From assembly GCA_963921825.1 (NCBI GenBank), contig OY997596.1, positions 8,127,001-8,191,000 on the forward strand: DNA of 64,000 bases, written 5' to 3'. Of the stretch, positions 10,898 to 22,919 are shown in pieces; position 1 is the stretch's first letter; each line of letters begins with the position of its first letter. The notes beneath the pieces are model-generated. The model did not search any database and was not told where the DNA came from. It worked only from the letters and a program-made list of their open reading frames with translations. The translations under genes were made by a program, and so were the position numbers. Origin of the DNA: Erodium maritimum. Lineage: Eukaryota; Streptophyta; Magnoliopsida; Geraniales; Geraniaceae.

Positions 10898-12807
10898 CTT
10901 TTTTTATGACTAAAATGTGCAAATTTTTATTAAAAGAAAGTGTCAATACAAGTAAAGAGTCTTCGAAGGACTCATCATACATAACTGTGTAATAAAGAAA
11001 CTTTTATAAACGGTATTAAACTAGCCATATAAACATGATGGAAAGATGGGGGTTAAAAAACGGAACTAAAAGTTCTACTCAAGATAGTGTCTAAACGGTG
11101 CATATGGGGGGCAAAACGATCGAACTTGAACTCATCAGTTGTTGGAGGCATGGCTTCCACCAGGGACCCCTCCTGAGGCCAGTCCCTGGAGCCAGAGGGG
11201 CATATCATTCCTCCTAGCGGGACTATTTACAAACCCTCACATGATCATCTTCGGGTTCTCCAACTGACCCACTCTTCACGCCACTTACACCAGCCTTGGA
11301 GGAACATGAAACTTCAGTTTCCTTGCCATCAGAGAGTTGGCCACATACCAAAAAATTTCAGCCGGGATCAACTCTCCTGGCTGGGGTGCATACACGAGGT
11401 CTTGCACTAATAGGTACAGTGTTCGGAGATACAATTGGGCCATTCCTCGAAACAAGGAACCCGTAGGTACAATGTCTGAGGATAAGGTCCCGAAACCCGA
11501 TGGGACGTCCAGAGATACATTTTCCTCCCAGTCAGTCGCGTACTACTTGACCTTCTGATCCTTCTGAAACTCCAGCATGTGAGCATCAAAGTGTGGGGTA
11601 CCACGCAACTCCATATCACACTCCCGAACCCCATGACCGATCCTCCTACAATTGAAGAAGAACGGGGGGAGTTTCGTGTATGTGAGCGCGACCCGAACGA
11701 GGTCCGGGAACTCCCTGAACCGCATCAGCATGTGGTGGTAAAAAGGACGTTCCACGAGGTGTCAGAATCGCACACTCACCTCCGCTCCCCAGCATAATAC
11801 CTATTGATCGCATGAGACCTCCACAAAACCCTCAAAGTCGCGCCAATTGTCTCGTCAGTTGCCCGTGTCCGGACCAGTGGAGGGAGGCCATGGGCATGAA
11901 CCCAAAGCTGTAGACGATCTAGATCAGGGAACTCTCTGGCCATTGGATCCATATCCTCAAGCAGAAGAGACCAACCATCGAAGCACCAAGGCTTGTTACT
12001 CCAAACCCATGCTCGCGCCTCCGTTGATTCGAAGTAGAAGCCAAAGACTCCTTAGCCTATTTCCTTGATGACCAAACCGTCCCTAGGCATTGGTGATGAT
12101 GAGGAGCAAGACTTCCTTCCGAGGAGGCCTTAGATCTCACAGCTTCCCCACCATGTCGAATTGTTGGCGCGCCATCATTGACGGGTCTATTGGTGAATAC
12201 GGAACCAGGACCTCCACCTCCTCCTCCTTGAGAGAACAAGAAGAGAGGTAGTCCTAGAGGTTGATCATGGTGGACGCGAGTAAACTCGACGACACCAGAA
12301 CCTCGGGAGCTAGGGTTTCCTCCGGCAGAAATTGTGCCCCTCGACGGCGACCTAGACCTGCATGAGTTGTTAGCAACGACAGGATCACAGGGATCCGATC
12401 GGCATTAGGGAGTGAAAGTCTTGCATGCATGCAGCGCCTCCAACCGTCGTCGAAGGGCGCCTTCCCTCAACTAGGGACCGTCCCTGAAAGGAGGCTGAGC
12501 GGTCGGTGATGGGTGACTTGCAGCCGAAGTTATAGCTTGACTTTTCACCGGACGACCTCATCGCGGTTTGAACGATGGCGTTGTTGGTGGTGTGGTGAGC
12601 CCCGGAGAGGCGAGACATTCGAAGAGGGACGAGGGGGTGGAGTTGCAGAGAACTTCCCGTTAGAGAGCGGCGACAGGACAAGAACGGTTGAGCGCGTAGT
12701 ATTGTCGGCGACGATGTCAAATGTAGGGAGCTCCATAGTCAAGGCTAGGGCTAGGTTTCCTTCGAGAGAAGCACTCGACATGACGCGAGAGAGAATTAAC
12801 AAAATTT
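10898..12807 (-). mobile_element. LINE carrying ORF1 and 3' UTR but no ORF2
   Basis: An L1-type retroposon on the minus strand. On the plus strand its short poly-A appears as a T run at about 10899-10905. An 11-bp imperfect duplication flanks it: ATTATTCTTTC at 10887-10897 and ATTATTCTCTC at 12808-12818. It holds ORF1 (12781 to about 11500) and a 3' UTR (about 10910-11200) shared with copies near 27000, 28400 and 46000. There is no reverse transcriptase sequence between ORF1 and the 3' UTR, so it is an ORF1-only (half-LINE) derivative. Confidence 0.75.
11400..12781 (-). pseudogene. LINE ORF1 (DUF4283/zinc-knuckle type), degenerate
   Basis: The nucleic-acid-binding protein of plant L1 elements. 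It starts MSSASLEGNLALAL at 12781, nearly the same as the start of the LINE ORF1 at 33353. In a later segment the family's CCHC knuckle is seen as LPPFFFNCRRIGHGVRECD (about 11608-11670), followed by HMLEFQKDQKVKYYATDW. The first Cys of the knuckle appears replaced (FFN for FCF). Several frameshifts separate the pieces, so no intact protein is made. Confidence 0.75.
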
Positions 12808-12818
12808 ATTATTCTCTC

Positions 12819-14180
12819 ATGTTTATCATACTACACTCCATATTTTCTTATTTTTCATTGTTAAAACAATAATACATTATAATGAGCCTAAAGGTTCAGA
12901 CTATAAAATCCCCCGTGGGATGACATCCCTCCACATATTAAACAATAATTATTCGTTATAAAAATTACGAACATCGTGGGATTGAAAAATCCGAATATCA
13001 GTAAGCTATCCTAACCGTAGTTATAGGAACAAAGCCATAATGAGTGTTGCCAAGATATAGTTGTAATAACTGTCGTGGCCATCGAGATAGTTGTTGGTGA
13101 CTGGAAGACAGTCGATGAATGATACAGTAGCGGGGACTTAAACATATACGAAAGTGAAGTCGCGGGCATGACCAGCCTTGAAACAAGATCCTGGTTGTGT
13201 GCATTAGTACAGAACAATTTCTCGAAAATCTAGCTGACGTCGTCATCCTTCTGATATAAGCGAGAGCTCTATAAAACGTGGAAGTGCTGAGTCATGACAT
13301 GTTAGAAGATCATTGTCCTGACACTTGGTGGAACTGGTTCCACCCCACGGTTGGCGACAAGGTCGTATTCGTAGACCCCTCACCGACCTCTTTGTTGCTC
13401 ATCGAGATAGGCGATGGTGTATGGCACCCTCGCTCGTATCCTTGATGCTCTGAAAATGTCTACAACCCCATCGGTTTCCTCAGGAAGAGGATCTCTTGCC
13501 TCAATAATCGCCGCCCGGACTTAGACCTCAGCCTCTGTTCAGACGCCGCCGTTTGAAAAATACTTTGAGCCTGAGTCGCGCCTGATTGGGATCGTATAGT
13601 AGTTTAACGCTGCTCCCACCTGGGTATCGTCATTGCTCCCAAGTTTCGAGCTTACCCCTTTTGATCCTACACGAGCATCGCCTCCGCCAGTAACCAATAT
13701 CTTTCTCCTTTCTTGTGTATTGTGATAGTTCGGTGGTTGAGAAACTAGGATCGCTGCCCACAAATGGGACGGATCTTCACTCCCCGCACCTACCTGTTGA
13801 TGGAGACGAGAGCTTGCCCCCATCCCCCATCGACGAACTGGATCTACAAGCTTCCCGTCCTCCTAAGACCCTACCATCCTAACGTCCATGTTACTTCCGC
13901 CGTTTGTGTAGGGTTGTTTGGATGAATCGTTAAGCCACATACTTTGTACCTCTTATGCGAGAAAGAGCCGATATCTTACTCCAAATTTTCATTAATGGTT
14001 AACAATTAGAAGAGGATAACATGAAATCAAAATAATCATTGTTAATCAACAGTAATAAATGGGCTGATTAACATGACAAAGGGTATCAAACATACTAATC
14101 TTCTGACTAACCCCAAATTAGAGAATTAATTATTAGCTCAACGGGTTTTGTAAATAAAATAAGTAAACAAAGGGTAGTAC
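12819..14180. other. Intergenic, no gene recognised
   Basis: A short AT-rich part (12819-13000) is followed by moderately GC-rich sequence (13000-13900) with many short open frames and no recognisable domain. It could be an old LINE or other repeat remnant. The last 280 bp are AT-rich upstream sequence of PDX1. Confidence 0.4.
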
Positions 14181-14208
14181 CTGAATGTGCAGCCACCACT
14201 CGTCTTGG

Positions 14209-14216
14209 TATATATA
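14209..14216 (+). promoter_or_regulatory. TATA box of PDX1
   Basis: TATATATA lies 98 bp before the PDX1 start codon. It is followed by a C/T-rich leader (CACTCCCACTTCATC and so on), a normal layout for a TATA promoter with a short 5' UTR. Confidence 0.65.
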
Positions 14217-14306
14217 CAAGCAATCCCTCACTCCCACTTCATCTTCATCCCTTCCCAATCCTCTTCCTTTTTCGCTTCTGCGCTCTGCAGATTCATCGAT
14301 TCGAAA

Positions 14307-14816
14307 ATGGCCGGCAGCGGAGTTGTTACAGTCTACGGAAACGGCTCAATCACCGAAACCAACAAGCAATCCCCCTTCTCCGTGAAGGTGGGCCTTGCCC
14401 AGATGCTCCGCGGCGGCGTCATCATGGACGTGGTCAATGCCGAGCAAGCCCGCATCGCCGAGGAGGCCGGGGCGTGCGCCGTCATGGCCCTGGAGCGCGT
14501 CCCCGCCGACATCCGCGCCCAGGGCGGCGTCGCCCGCATGAGCGACCCTCAGCTCATCAAGGAAATCAAGCAGGCCGTCACCATCCCCGTCATGGCCAAA
14601 GCCCGGATTGGCCACTTCGTCGAGGCCCAGATCCTGGAGGCCATCGGAATCGACTACATCGACGAGAGCGAGGTCCTCACCCTCGCCGACGAGGACAACC
14701 ACATCAACAAGCACAACTTCCGCATCCCCTTCGTCTGCGGCTGCCGCAACCTCGGCGAGGCTCTCCGGAGGATCCGCGAGGGCGCCGCCATGATCCGGAC
14801 CAAAGGGGAGGCCGGC

Positions 14817-14847
<31 letters not shown>

Positions 14848-15239
14848 TGAGGTCGGTGATGGGCGACATCAGGGTCCTCAGGAACATGGATGACGACGAG
14901 GTCTTCACCTTCGCGAAGAAGATTGCGGCGCCCTATGACCTGGTGATGCAGACCAAGCAGCTGGGTCGGCTCCCGGTTGTGCAATTCGCCGCCGGAGGGG
15001 TGGCGACGCCGGCGGATGCGGCGCTGATGATGCAATTGGGCTGTGACGGCGTGTTCGTGGGGTCTGGGGTGTTCAAGAGCGGCGACCCGGCGAAGCGTGC
15101 GAGGGCGATTGTGCAGGCCGTGACCCATTACAGCGACCCAGATGTGCTTGCAGAGATCAGCTGCGGATTGGGAGAGGCTATGGTGGGGATTAATCTCAAT
15201 GATGAGAAGGTGGAGAGGTACGCTAATCGCTCTGAATAG
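14307..15239 (+). CDS. PDX1: Pyridoxal 5'-phosphate synthase subunit PDX1
   Basis: PDX1 builds pyridoxal 5'-phosphate (vitamin B6) from ribose 5-phosphate, glyceraldehyde 3-phosphate and ammonia. The ammonia comes from the glutaminase PDX2, which is not in this window. The single-exon frame gives 310 aa, the usual length for plant PDX1 (about 309). It is a (beta/alpha)8 barrel with GGVIMDVV (D41), the first Schiff-base lysine in [15 protein letters not shown] (K98), the second lysine in [12 protein letters not shown] (K166), [16 protein letters not shown] and GVFVGSGVF. All catalytic residues are present, so this looks like an active catalytic paralogue rather than a PDX1.2-type pseudoenzyme. 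The ATG at 14307 matches the family N-terminus; the frame is open further upstream only through a non-ATG codon. The coding region is markedly GC-rich. The protein is expected in the cytosol. Confidence 0.97.
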
Positions 15240-17100
15240 GCAGAGGCTTCATTGGCTTGTGGGTTGTGGTTAAAAATGGCTCCTTTCTAGGTGAGGCCTC
15301 AAGGTCATAGCTTTTATTATCATAATGCTTTGTTTCACTGGTGCTTTATTTGCTCCCAGAACTTCAAATTGTTGGGTTTGAATGTATTGCACAATACACA
15401 GGTTATAAATTTGGTTTGGCTTTTAATTGTTGTAGTTTTGGATTTGAAGCTCTTCATATTAGTCATCTGAAGCAATACAATGGTTAGTTTGGATGAATAT
15501 TGGATAATTGGCACTTGATCTCTGTTCTGAGCATTGAAGCTTTGCTGACTTGTATTCATCAGTTCATAGATGATTGTGCTCTGATATTGTGTACTGATGT
15601 TGCCTCCAAGTCTTACTTTGATCTCTTATTTGTGATGTGGGTACACTTCAAATCTTGTGTTTGAGTATCACAATAATCTTGGGAGCTTTGATTGTGAAAA
15701 TCCTAGGTACTGTTGGAGGATTATTTGAGAGATGGTTGAATGTTGGAGGATCATGCTTTTTTGTATTTTGTGGTATTTATATATACTTTAAGTTGAATGA
15801 GCTCTTGTGTTTGAATAGTGATTGTATGTGCCATCCTCTTTAAGATTTCCCCTAGTTCTTAACATTCCATCAGAAGGAACTTTTTTTTTTATCAGCAAAT
15901 ATTTATTGATGTATCAATTCTACAAAATCAGAAGGAACTTTTAGTTACTAGTTATTTGGAGATTCTATGAAGACTTGTCTCTTGGAGATATGGCTTGTTT
16001 TAGAGTCACACACACATCACATAAACAGCGTGAGATTCTCAACTTTTAGGTGGATATCATAAATTGGTTGGGTGATTTTGAGTTTGTGGTTGGGTATGGA
16101 CCACATTATAGTCGAGCGATAAGTGATTATGGTGTATGAGGTTCAAAATTAAGATTCTTTTCGACTTGTTTCTTGTGTTGGTCGTTATTTGGTCACTGAT
16201 TCATGCTTGTTTCGGGTCACACAATTTTACCTATCCGTCTATAGAATTTGGAAAAGCCACGCATGTGAATCATTGCCTCTCCTTTGGAGTAAGGTTATAT
16301 CCACATTTGGTGTAGCTTGATTAAGTTTAAATGTGGGACCAATTGACTCAAATTTCCTAAAATTAATCATCTTGCAGTGGTATTAGACCATCCACAGCGG
16401 TCTAATCTTATTTTAATTAAGTCTTTTCTTAGGATTACACCTTAAATTAAGCTATGAATAATCTGTAAACAGACCCTGGTTAGATTGAATAGCGTAGTTT
16501 TTCTTTTTTGTTCAAAATAGCAATTAGACCCACATTGGACTCTGAATAGATGATGTTATTGTTTTACCTGTTTTTAATGAAATATTGTCGGGTTGGACGT
16601 TTAATATAGATGGTCGACTACAAATGTTCGACATGAATGTAATTTACAAGTATGAAAAATAATTCGACTAAGAAAGCTCCGTCAATTCCTCTTCTACTGG
16701 TCTAATTTAGTTGTTATTTGGTGGTCCAAATCCGGTGCAATGATATATGTGGTGTAATGCTCTAGTGGAATGTTGTTAGCATTGTATGAAAGAATAATAA
16801 GCCTCCCCAACATCCTAAAACATAAATTATGTACAATAATATTTATAGGCCCGGTACAAAAAACACATTTTGGTATTATAAAAAAACAACTGAACAACAT
16901 CTCAAACCAACCCTGAAATCATTTTGTCCATGCCATGTAGAAAAAGCTGATGGGTAGCCAAATCATTTGGGTCTATATTGGAGGTATCTTTATCCTAAAA
17001 TAAGCGAAACTCCCGCATAAGGGACTCGACCAGTAGCTGCGCCGACCGCTCATATTCGATGGCCTTCAAGCTCTCGGTCAATGTGACGTGTGTTAGTCTT
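15240..17100. other. 3' flank of PDX1 and intergenic DNA
   Basis: Presumed 3' UTR to about 15560, then AT-rich intergenic sequence. A T-run with TTTATCAGCAAATATTTATTGATG (near 15882-15910) resembles the reverse complement of a retroposon 3' tail, but no body was identified. No gene is recognised. Confidence 0.45.
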
Positions 17101-18660
17101 AGTGCCCGTAGTTCAATCTTAAATGTCCAAATGTATATATCATCATTAGCAATAAAATTAAAGCGGTTTTATATTACTTATGTGTTGGAGTAATATATCG
17201 ATGTGTGCTCTGATCTATGCCCACAATGCGAATAGAACCATAGATCGAGATAGATCACACTCGATGAGTCCATAGTCAACAAAGCTTCACTAGAAGCGGC
17301 TAGTATGAAAGATGGCTCTTTATGGCTTACGTTCTGTTAGTCATTGGAATAAGATTCTGAAGTCTGATCATAGATATCATGTGGGACGTGATATTGAAAG
17401 ACCCGACCTGAATATGTGTCATAGATTAAGTCATGAACATATTCAGTGTCGTAGCTTGTCATGTATCCTTAGACCAAGGAGTCTTTGTGATCGTTATGTA
17501 GTCAACAACTGAGTTTGACCTGAGCCTAACGTTGTTCGTAACAGGGCTTCCATAACGGCCATGATTGGCTTGGGGACGGGCTACATGAGTGGCATGAAAG
17601 ACGGCTAAGGGATTTATCCCTCATACTGAAGTATGGGAAAGATATCGATTCTCGGCCGCTTGATCGAGAGTGACTAAAAGAATAGCATGGCTATGCACAT
17701 GTACTGGGTATCATATATTCAGTTATCTCACATATCAAGGAACAATGATTGAGAATAATAAGGATGACGGCTTTATGCCTTATCTCAATCAGGATATCGA
17801 ACATAAAAGGATAGTGACATAGACGACGAAAAGGTTAGAATCGACATGGTCGATTCGTTATGTAGTGTCAAGCAATACTAAAGTCTTGTTAGTTGCCACT
17901 TATATAGGATCAAGTAAAATGATATTTTACGTTGACATATTGACATGCATAAACCTAAGGGTCACACCGGAGGGTGAAACTCATTGACACATTTATGGAG
18001 AATGGCCAAAAGGGAGTTGTCTCGGGACATGACCAAAACTAGGTTTCGGGTCATGTGCCCATAAGTGAATAGGACTTTACAGATCGAGACAAGACTTGGA
18101 GTCTTGGGATTGATCGCGTCGGATAATATTGGACAATTTCGGTATGGAAGGCTTGGAGGCGATGAGCGAAACACGAGACCTCGTTGGAAATGGTCACGTG
18201 CCATGTTCCAAGAGGCTCATGGAACTAATTAATCAAGTCTTGATTAATTAGTACTAAGTAAGCATGACAAGGATTAAGGTGTTGGTGATTCACCACCTAA
18301 CCCCATCTTGTCTAGCCATACTTTGTTCTATTTACACCTTACTTGTCACCATGCTTGTCCCATGCCTTTAGTTGGAAAAGTATGGGGTTTGTTATGTTTA
18401 AGTCATTTTTTTTTCAACATGACAAATACAAGACAAGAATAGGAAACACAACTTCTCCCTCCTCTCCCTTGCAATTTCGGCTAAGGCAAGCTCCCACCTC
18501 CATTTTTGTGTTATTGAGTCCTCAAAGAGAAGAACTACGTGGCTTTGATTCCCATGTGGATACGTAGGCGTCTTGGAGACTCAAGTCAATCATTCGTTAC
18601 CCGATGTTCTTGTTTTGGTAAGAAATAGTGCTGAATTTTTCTCTTGTGAATCCATTCTTT
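17101..18660. other. Non-coding, probably degraded repeat
   Basis: A long stretch of even composition with no ORF over about 80 codons and no recognised domain. It looks like the non-coding internal sequence of large retrotransposon derivatives, but no LTR pair, primer-binding site or target duplication was found, so the class is left open. TGATTAATTAG and its inverted counterpart AATTAATCAAG occur together near 18225-18252. Confidence 0.35.
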
Positions 18661-18670
18661 GTTAGTTGTT

Positions 18671-19490
18671 TCATGGTTTTAATCGTCTCTTGGTTTTCAT
18701 TGATTTTCCGCTGCGAGTTGGTTCATCTCTAATCCTACCTCGAGATCCAGCAGGGTGGTCTTGCTTAACGACTGTCTCATTGCCCTTACCCCTCATAGCC
18801 TTCACAACATTATGACCAATAGGTCGGAGACCGCAAACAGGTCCTGGCCATCGACCATCGACATCATCAGCAGCGGCAACTAGCATGTCCATATGAGACA
18901 TTGGGTTCCTCAGTCCGGGAGTTCTTGGAGTGCCCCGTTCTCCATTCCAAATGAAGTCACCGTTTGTCGGAGAGAAATCGTTCTCCAAACGATGTTGCCA
19001 GCATGGATTTTCTCGCACGAGCTTCCACCAGTTCTTCCAAGAAAAGACGTGGTCGTATCTATCAACGTATTCATGCTCCACATCCACCGTGATCAGGTCA
19101 TCTGATCTACTGGATTGGTAGATGTGCTCGAATTTGGACCAACAACCTTAGAACATCTTAACTTTCAGTTAGTTACGCTCCAATGTTGCTTGCATTTCTT
19201 CCTCGTCCGATCATGTCCATATGTTTCGCTCGTCGCTTGGACGAACTCACGGTGGATGGCGTCCCAAAATGACTACACTACTGATCAGCCCCATTCATCG
19301 AGTTTTCGGAGTTGTTCATCCATGCTTTGACCAATGTCGTCTCCTCCACTCGTGTCCATTTCTGGTACCCACGGGAAGGAGTCGGTATGTCGGCATGCGT
19401 CTCAAATAGAGGAGGTGGTGGTACGCGGACCCGGACGTATGGTCAAGGACGTTGTGTTGTAGGGACTCATGTCTCAGTATAGCCCGAGCG
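18671..19490 (-). pseudogene. Harbinger ORF1-like (Myb/SANT, NAM-associated) remnant
   Basis: The minus-strand frame (19087 to 18671) contains SWKNWWKLVRENPCWQHR and then RPIGHNVVKAMRGKGN. This matches the layout of the accessory DNA-binding ORF1 of plant PIF/Harbinger elements, often annotated as NAM-associated or GST-T3-like: an xxCWxxLKxxPKW block followed later by RPxGxKxAK. The N-terminal side is broken by stop codons and by LTR-C. The sequence right of LTR-C (22637-22920, minus strand) is probably its continuation, with PNRNPENFGSSSPF. Family assignment is by motif only. Confidence 0.5.
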
Positions 19491-19493
19491 CGG

Positions 19494-22400
19494 TGTAAGA
19501 ACCGATCCCGGTCGATCCTGGCCGAACCGGTGAATTTTGGGGAAAGTTGACTTTCCGCTGGAAAAGTCAACCGATGACTCCGGGAGTCATTCGGGACCTT
19601 TCCGGGATCCAAAAATCTTAGTCGTCGTTATGGTTAGCTTAGTTGGGTCGTTTCCTTTCAAATGGCTACTTTTGCGAAAAGTCAAACCCGGGTCAAACTA
19701 GGTCGAATTAGGAGTATTAACGAATTAATTTAATTTGAGCTGAGATATTTTGGGTAGAAGTGGACTCCACATGAACACATGTCCATGATGGCTTGGAGGG
19801 GAAGAAAAGAGTGAGAAAATACCATTTGGTCCCCACTTGTGGACAAAGGAGAGAGAGAGGGGCTAAAGGACGAAAGAGACATTTCTACCTTTAGGATAAG
19901 ACCACATGGGGCAATAATTTCAGCATCATTTTCACCTTGGCCGAAACTCCTTGCTAGAGAGAGAAAGAGAAAAAACTCCATTGAAGCTCCATTGCTTGAA
20001 GAAGAAGAAAGGGAGGAAAAGGGAGATCTTTTGGGTGATTTCCAACACTAATCTTCTTCAAAACACACTCATTCTCATCCCTTCTTCATTCTTAAGGTGA
20101 GTACCATTTGAAAACCCATTTTTGATGAAGTTGGGGTTATGGGTTTGATAGAAGAGGCATGAAATAGGCTTGGGTCTGAGGGATTTAAGGTTCTTAATGT
20201 TTAATAAGATAAGTTATGGAGAAAATGGAGATTTGTGATGAAATCTCTTTGGATTTTGTGGTTTTGATGAAACCCACCTTGGGTCTTGAAACTTGGAGTG
20301 ATTGAGGTTAATCTTAAAGCTTTAGAGCTTAACAATTGAGGTTAAACTGGTCCGGCCACCCACGGCCCATGTGTGGCCGTGGGGCCCACATGGCCGGGGT
20401 GTGGTTGTGTGATGCTTGGACGGGCTTGGATGAACCCCAGGACGATAATTTCACACCCGGAACGAATTATGGAAGTGATTCATGAAATTTCGGGAAAAGC
20501 GATTAGAAACTTTAATTGCGAATTTAGGATACTCGGACCTCGGAATTTGATTCTATCAAGTGCGTTGGAACAAGTAAATTTAATTAGGAATGATAGAAAC
20601 AAAAAGTGAAATTTTCGGAGTCCCGAGGGACGTTTTCCCGATCCCAGGCAAGATGGGTCTTCCGGGCCCATTTTGACAAGTTGAGCAATTGGGGGTTAGT
20701 TTGGGATGTTTTTCTCCTCAAACCGTCCTTGACTTACCATTAATTCTCGTATTACTTGTGATCTTAGACGTTGTCCCCAAGCACGGCGGAGGAGGCTACT
20801 AGGCGACTCGCGTTGACTAAGCGTTTGGATAGCGATTGAGGTAGGGAAAAGTAGCGAATACCGGTTTAATTGCGGAAAGTTACTAGTATACATATAGGTT
20901 ACGAACAAATGATATGATTAGTGGAATTGCATGTAGGATGTGAGGAACGAGTGTAGACGTGTAAAATGAGGGATAACTTACGGGCCAAGTCGTGCCCGTA
21001 GGTTTGGGAATTGTTGTGTTGTAGTATCGCATGTGGGTCCCTGGTTGGGCCCGTAGGATCGCGTATTGGCTGTGTTGTTGTGATTGATGACTTGTAATGC
21101 TTGATATGTGGTATATCCGTTATTGAATTGAGGATCATGACATGATATGCCTGGTATGATATGTGTGGTATGATATGTCTGGTATGATATGTGTGGTATG
21201 ATATGCCTGGTATGATATGTGTGGTATGATGTGAATTACTGCCTTGTGATATGATCGGGTGATTGATAGACCGATGTGATGTGTTTCGGTAAATTTACTT
21301 GGTAATGATATACCGTGTGTTCCGGTATGATACATATACCAACGGAGGATTTTGGCATAGGGTATCTAGACCGATGATGTGTTCCGGTATGATATCTATA
21401 CAGACGGAGGATTCTGGTATAGGATATCTAGACCGATGGTGCGTTCAGTATGAGATGTTTGATGATGTTATTCCGGTCCGATATCGTGGCGGAAGTTGTG
21501 ACAGTTCTGTCACGATATGTTCCGAGGCGGTGTGTTCCAGTCCGATATCTATATCGATGGTGGTTCCGATATAGATATCTAGACCGAGGCTTCCGGTATG
21601 ATATCTATGTCGTGGAGGATTCCGGTATAGGATATCTAGGTCGAGGATTTGGTTCTGGTGCGATACATGTGTTGCATGTGTGATTACGGTACAGGGGATC
21701 TAGAGCCGAAGAGGGTATTTCAGAGCAATGTTTATACTGTACCCCGGGATGGTATGTGTGATGTTGATTTGTACCCCGATGTTGTGTGTTCCGGGAAGAT
21801 ATACCCGACCGACAGAGGATTCCGGTACCTCGAGGAGCCGTGTTCCGGAAAGATGTCCAGGACGATGTGAGTTCGGACGACGTGATAAGTCGGTCTGTTG
21901 ATGAGCCGACGCATTGCTCTGGAATACCATAGGTGGCAGTGATTGTTTCTGATATTACTTAGTGTGTTGATTCGTGTTGACTGTTGTGACTGCTTATGCA
22001 TGCTATGTGATCTACTATGACTTGAAATACAGATTTACTTGAGTTTAATGTGTTGTCGTGCGAGTTCGCACGTGTGGTCGGTTGTGAGATAACCGTGGTC
22101 GTTGTCCAATGAGACTTGATTGGGTGATTGTGGCTAAGGGCATAGTTGAGAAAAGTGGTATGAGTTCGGTTCTGTGTCGAGGTTGATTTACGGGTTGCAC
22201 CCGAGTGAAGGTCAAGCGTTATCTTGGGTTACGTGTTTAATTGGTTCATAGTTATTGTACTTACTAGTATGCCCTAATTGAACGGTTACTCGTGGTGGTG
22301 AGCAGATAGCTCATCGCCTTAACTACTTTTTCCTACTGAGAGAAAGCACATCCCCTTCATTACTGTTTTACAGGTTTCGATCGTGAGTTGGTTAAGAGGA

Positions 22401-22631
22401 CGTCTCAGAGCTGGGGAGCCCGGCGAGAGTCCTTAGTTTTGGGATCTTATAGAGACGTACTTCCTTTTGTATTAAACTCTTACTATTTGATTTTCGAGCT
22501 TTGACTCGTGTTACCGAAATTGTTTTTGGTTTTGGAATTATGTTTGGAGACTTATTTCGTTAAAGTTTGTTTTAAGTATTTTATTTAGTTCACGTCCCGA
22601 GTCCGGTCAAAATCGGATTTGGGGCGTGACA
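19494..22631 (+). mobile_element. Solo LTR (LTR-C) with 5-bp target duplication
   Basis: The 3138-bp LTR starts TGTAAGAACCG and ends GGGGCGTGACA. It is flanked by perfect CGCGG copies at 19489-19493 and 22632-22636. It contains a donor-like CTTAAG/GTGAGTACC (exon edge 20096), a CCCACGGCCCATGTG/CACATGGCCGGG inverted block (about 20350-20400), a 14-bp minisatellite (21140-21232), a tandem array of about 64 bp (21300-21860), CTACTGAGAGAAAGC with TGTTTTACAG (to 22373) and the conserved end. It is closest to LTR-A. No coding sequence is seen. Confidence 0.92.
21140..21232 (+). repeat. 14-bp minisatellite in LTR-C
   Basis: About six and a half copies of TGATATGYSTGGTA in direct orientation, alternating CCT, TCT and GTG variants, which gives a higher-order unit of 28 bp. 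Confidence 0.85.
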
Positions 22632-22919
22632 CGCGGCCCGTTATTGCCTGAGACCGTTCCCGTTTCCCAAGTCCTTGGGCCCTCGTACATCATTCCACTG
22701 AGGAATGGCGAGGATGAACCGAAGTTTTCAGGGTTGCGGTTCGGGACAAGGGTTAGCGGAAAATGTGCGTTGGTCCGGTGGGGACGGGATGTATGCCTTC
22801 GAATCTTGGGCCCAATGCCTCTCCTCGTCATCATTATAGTAATTGTGAATCCGGCACATAATCATACTCCCGACTCCCTCAACGTTAGTACTCTTCAGTA
22901 ACGTCGTCGGCACAGCTTT

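Noticed and set aside
14346-15128. 260-codon open frame antisense to PDX1
   Set aside because: It is a shadow of the GC-rich PDX1 coding strand. Its protein is low-complexity His/Asp/Gly-rich with no family match, and PDX1 itself is unambiguous.
21140-21860. CRISPR-like regular repeats
   Set aside because: Units are directly adjacent or imperfect minisatellites without unique spacers, in a plant LTR.
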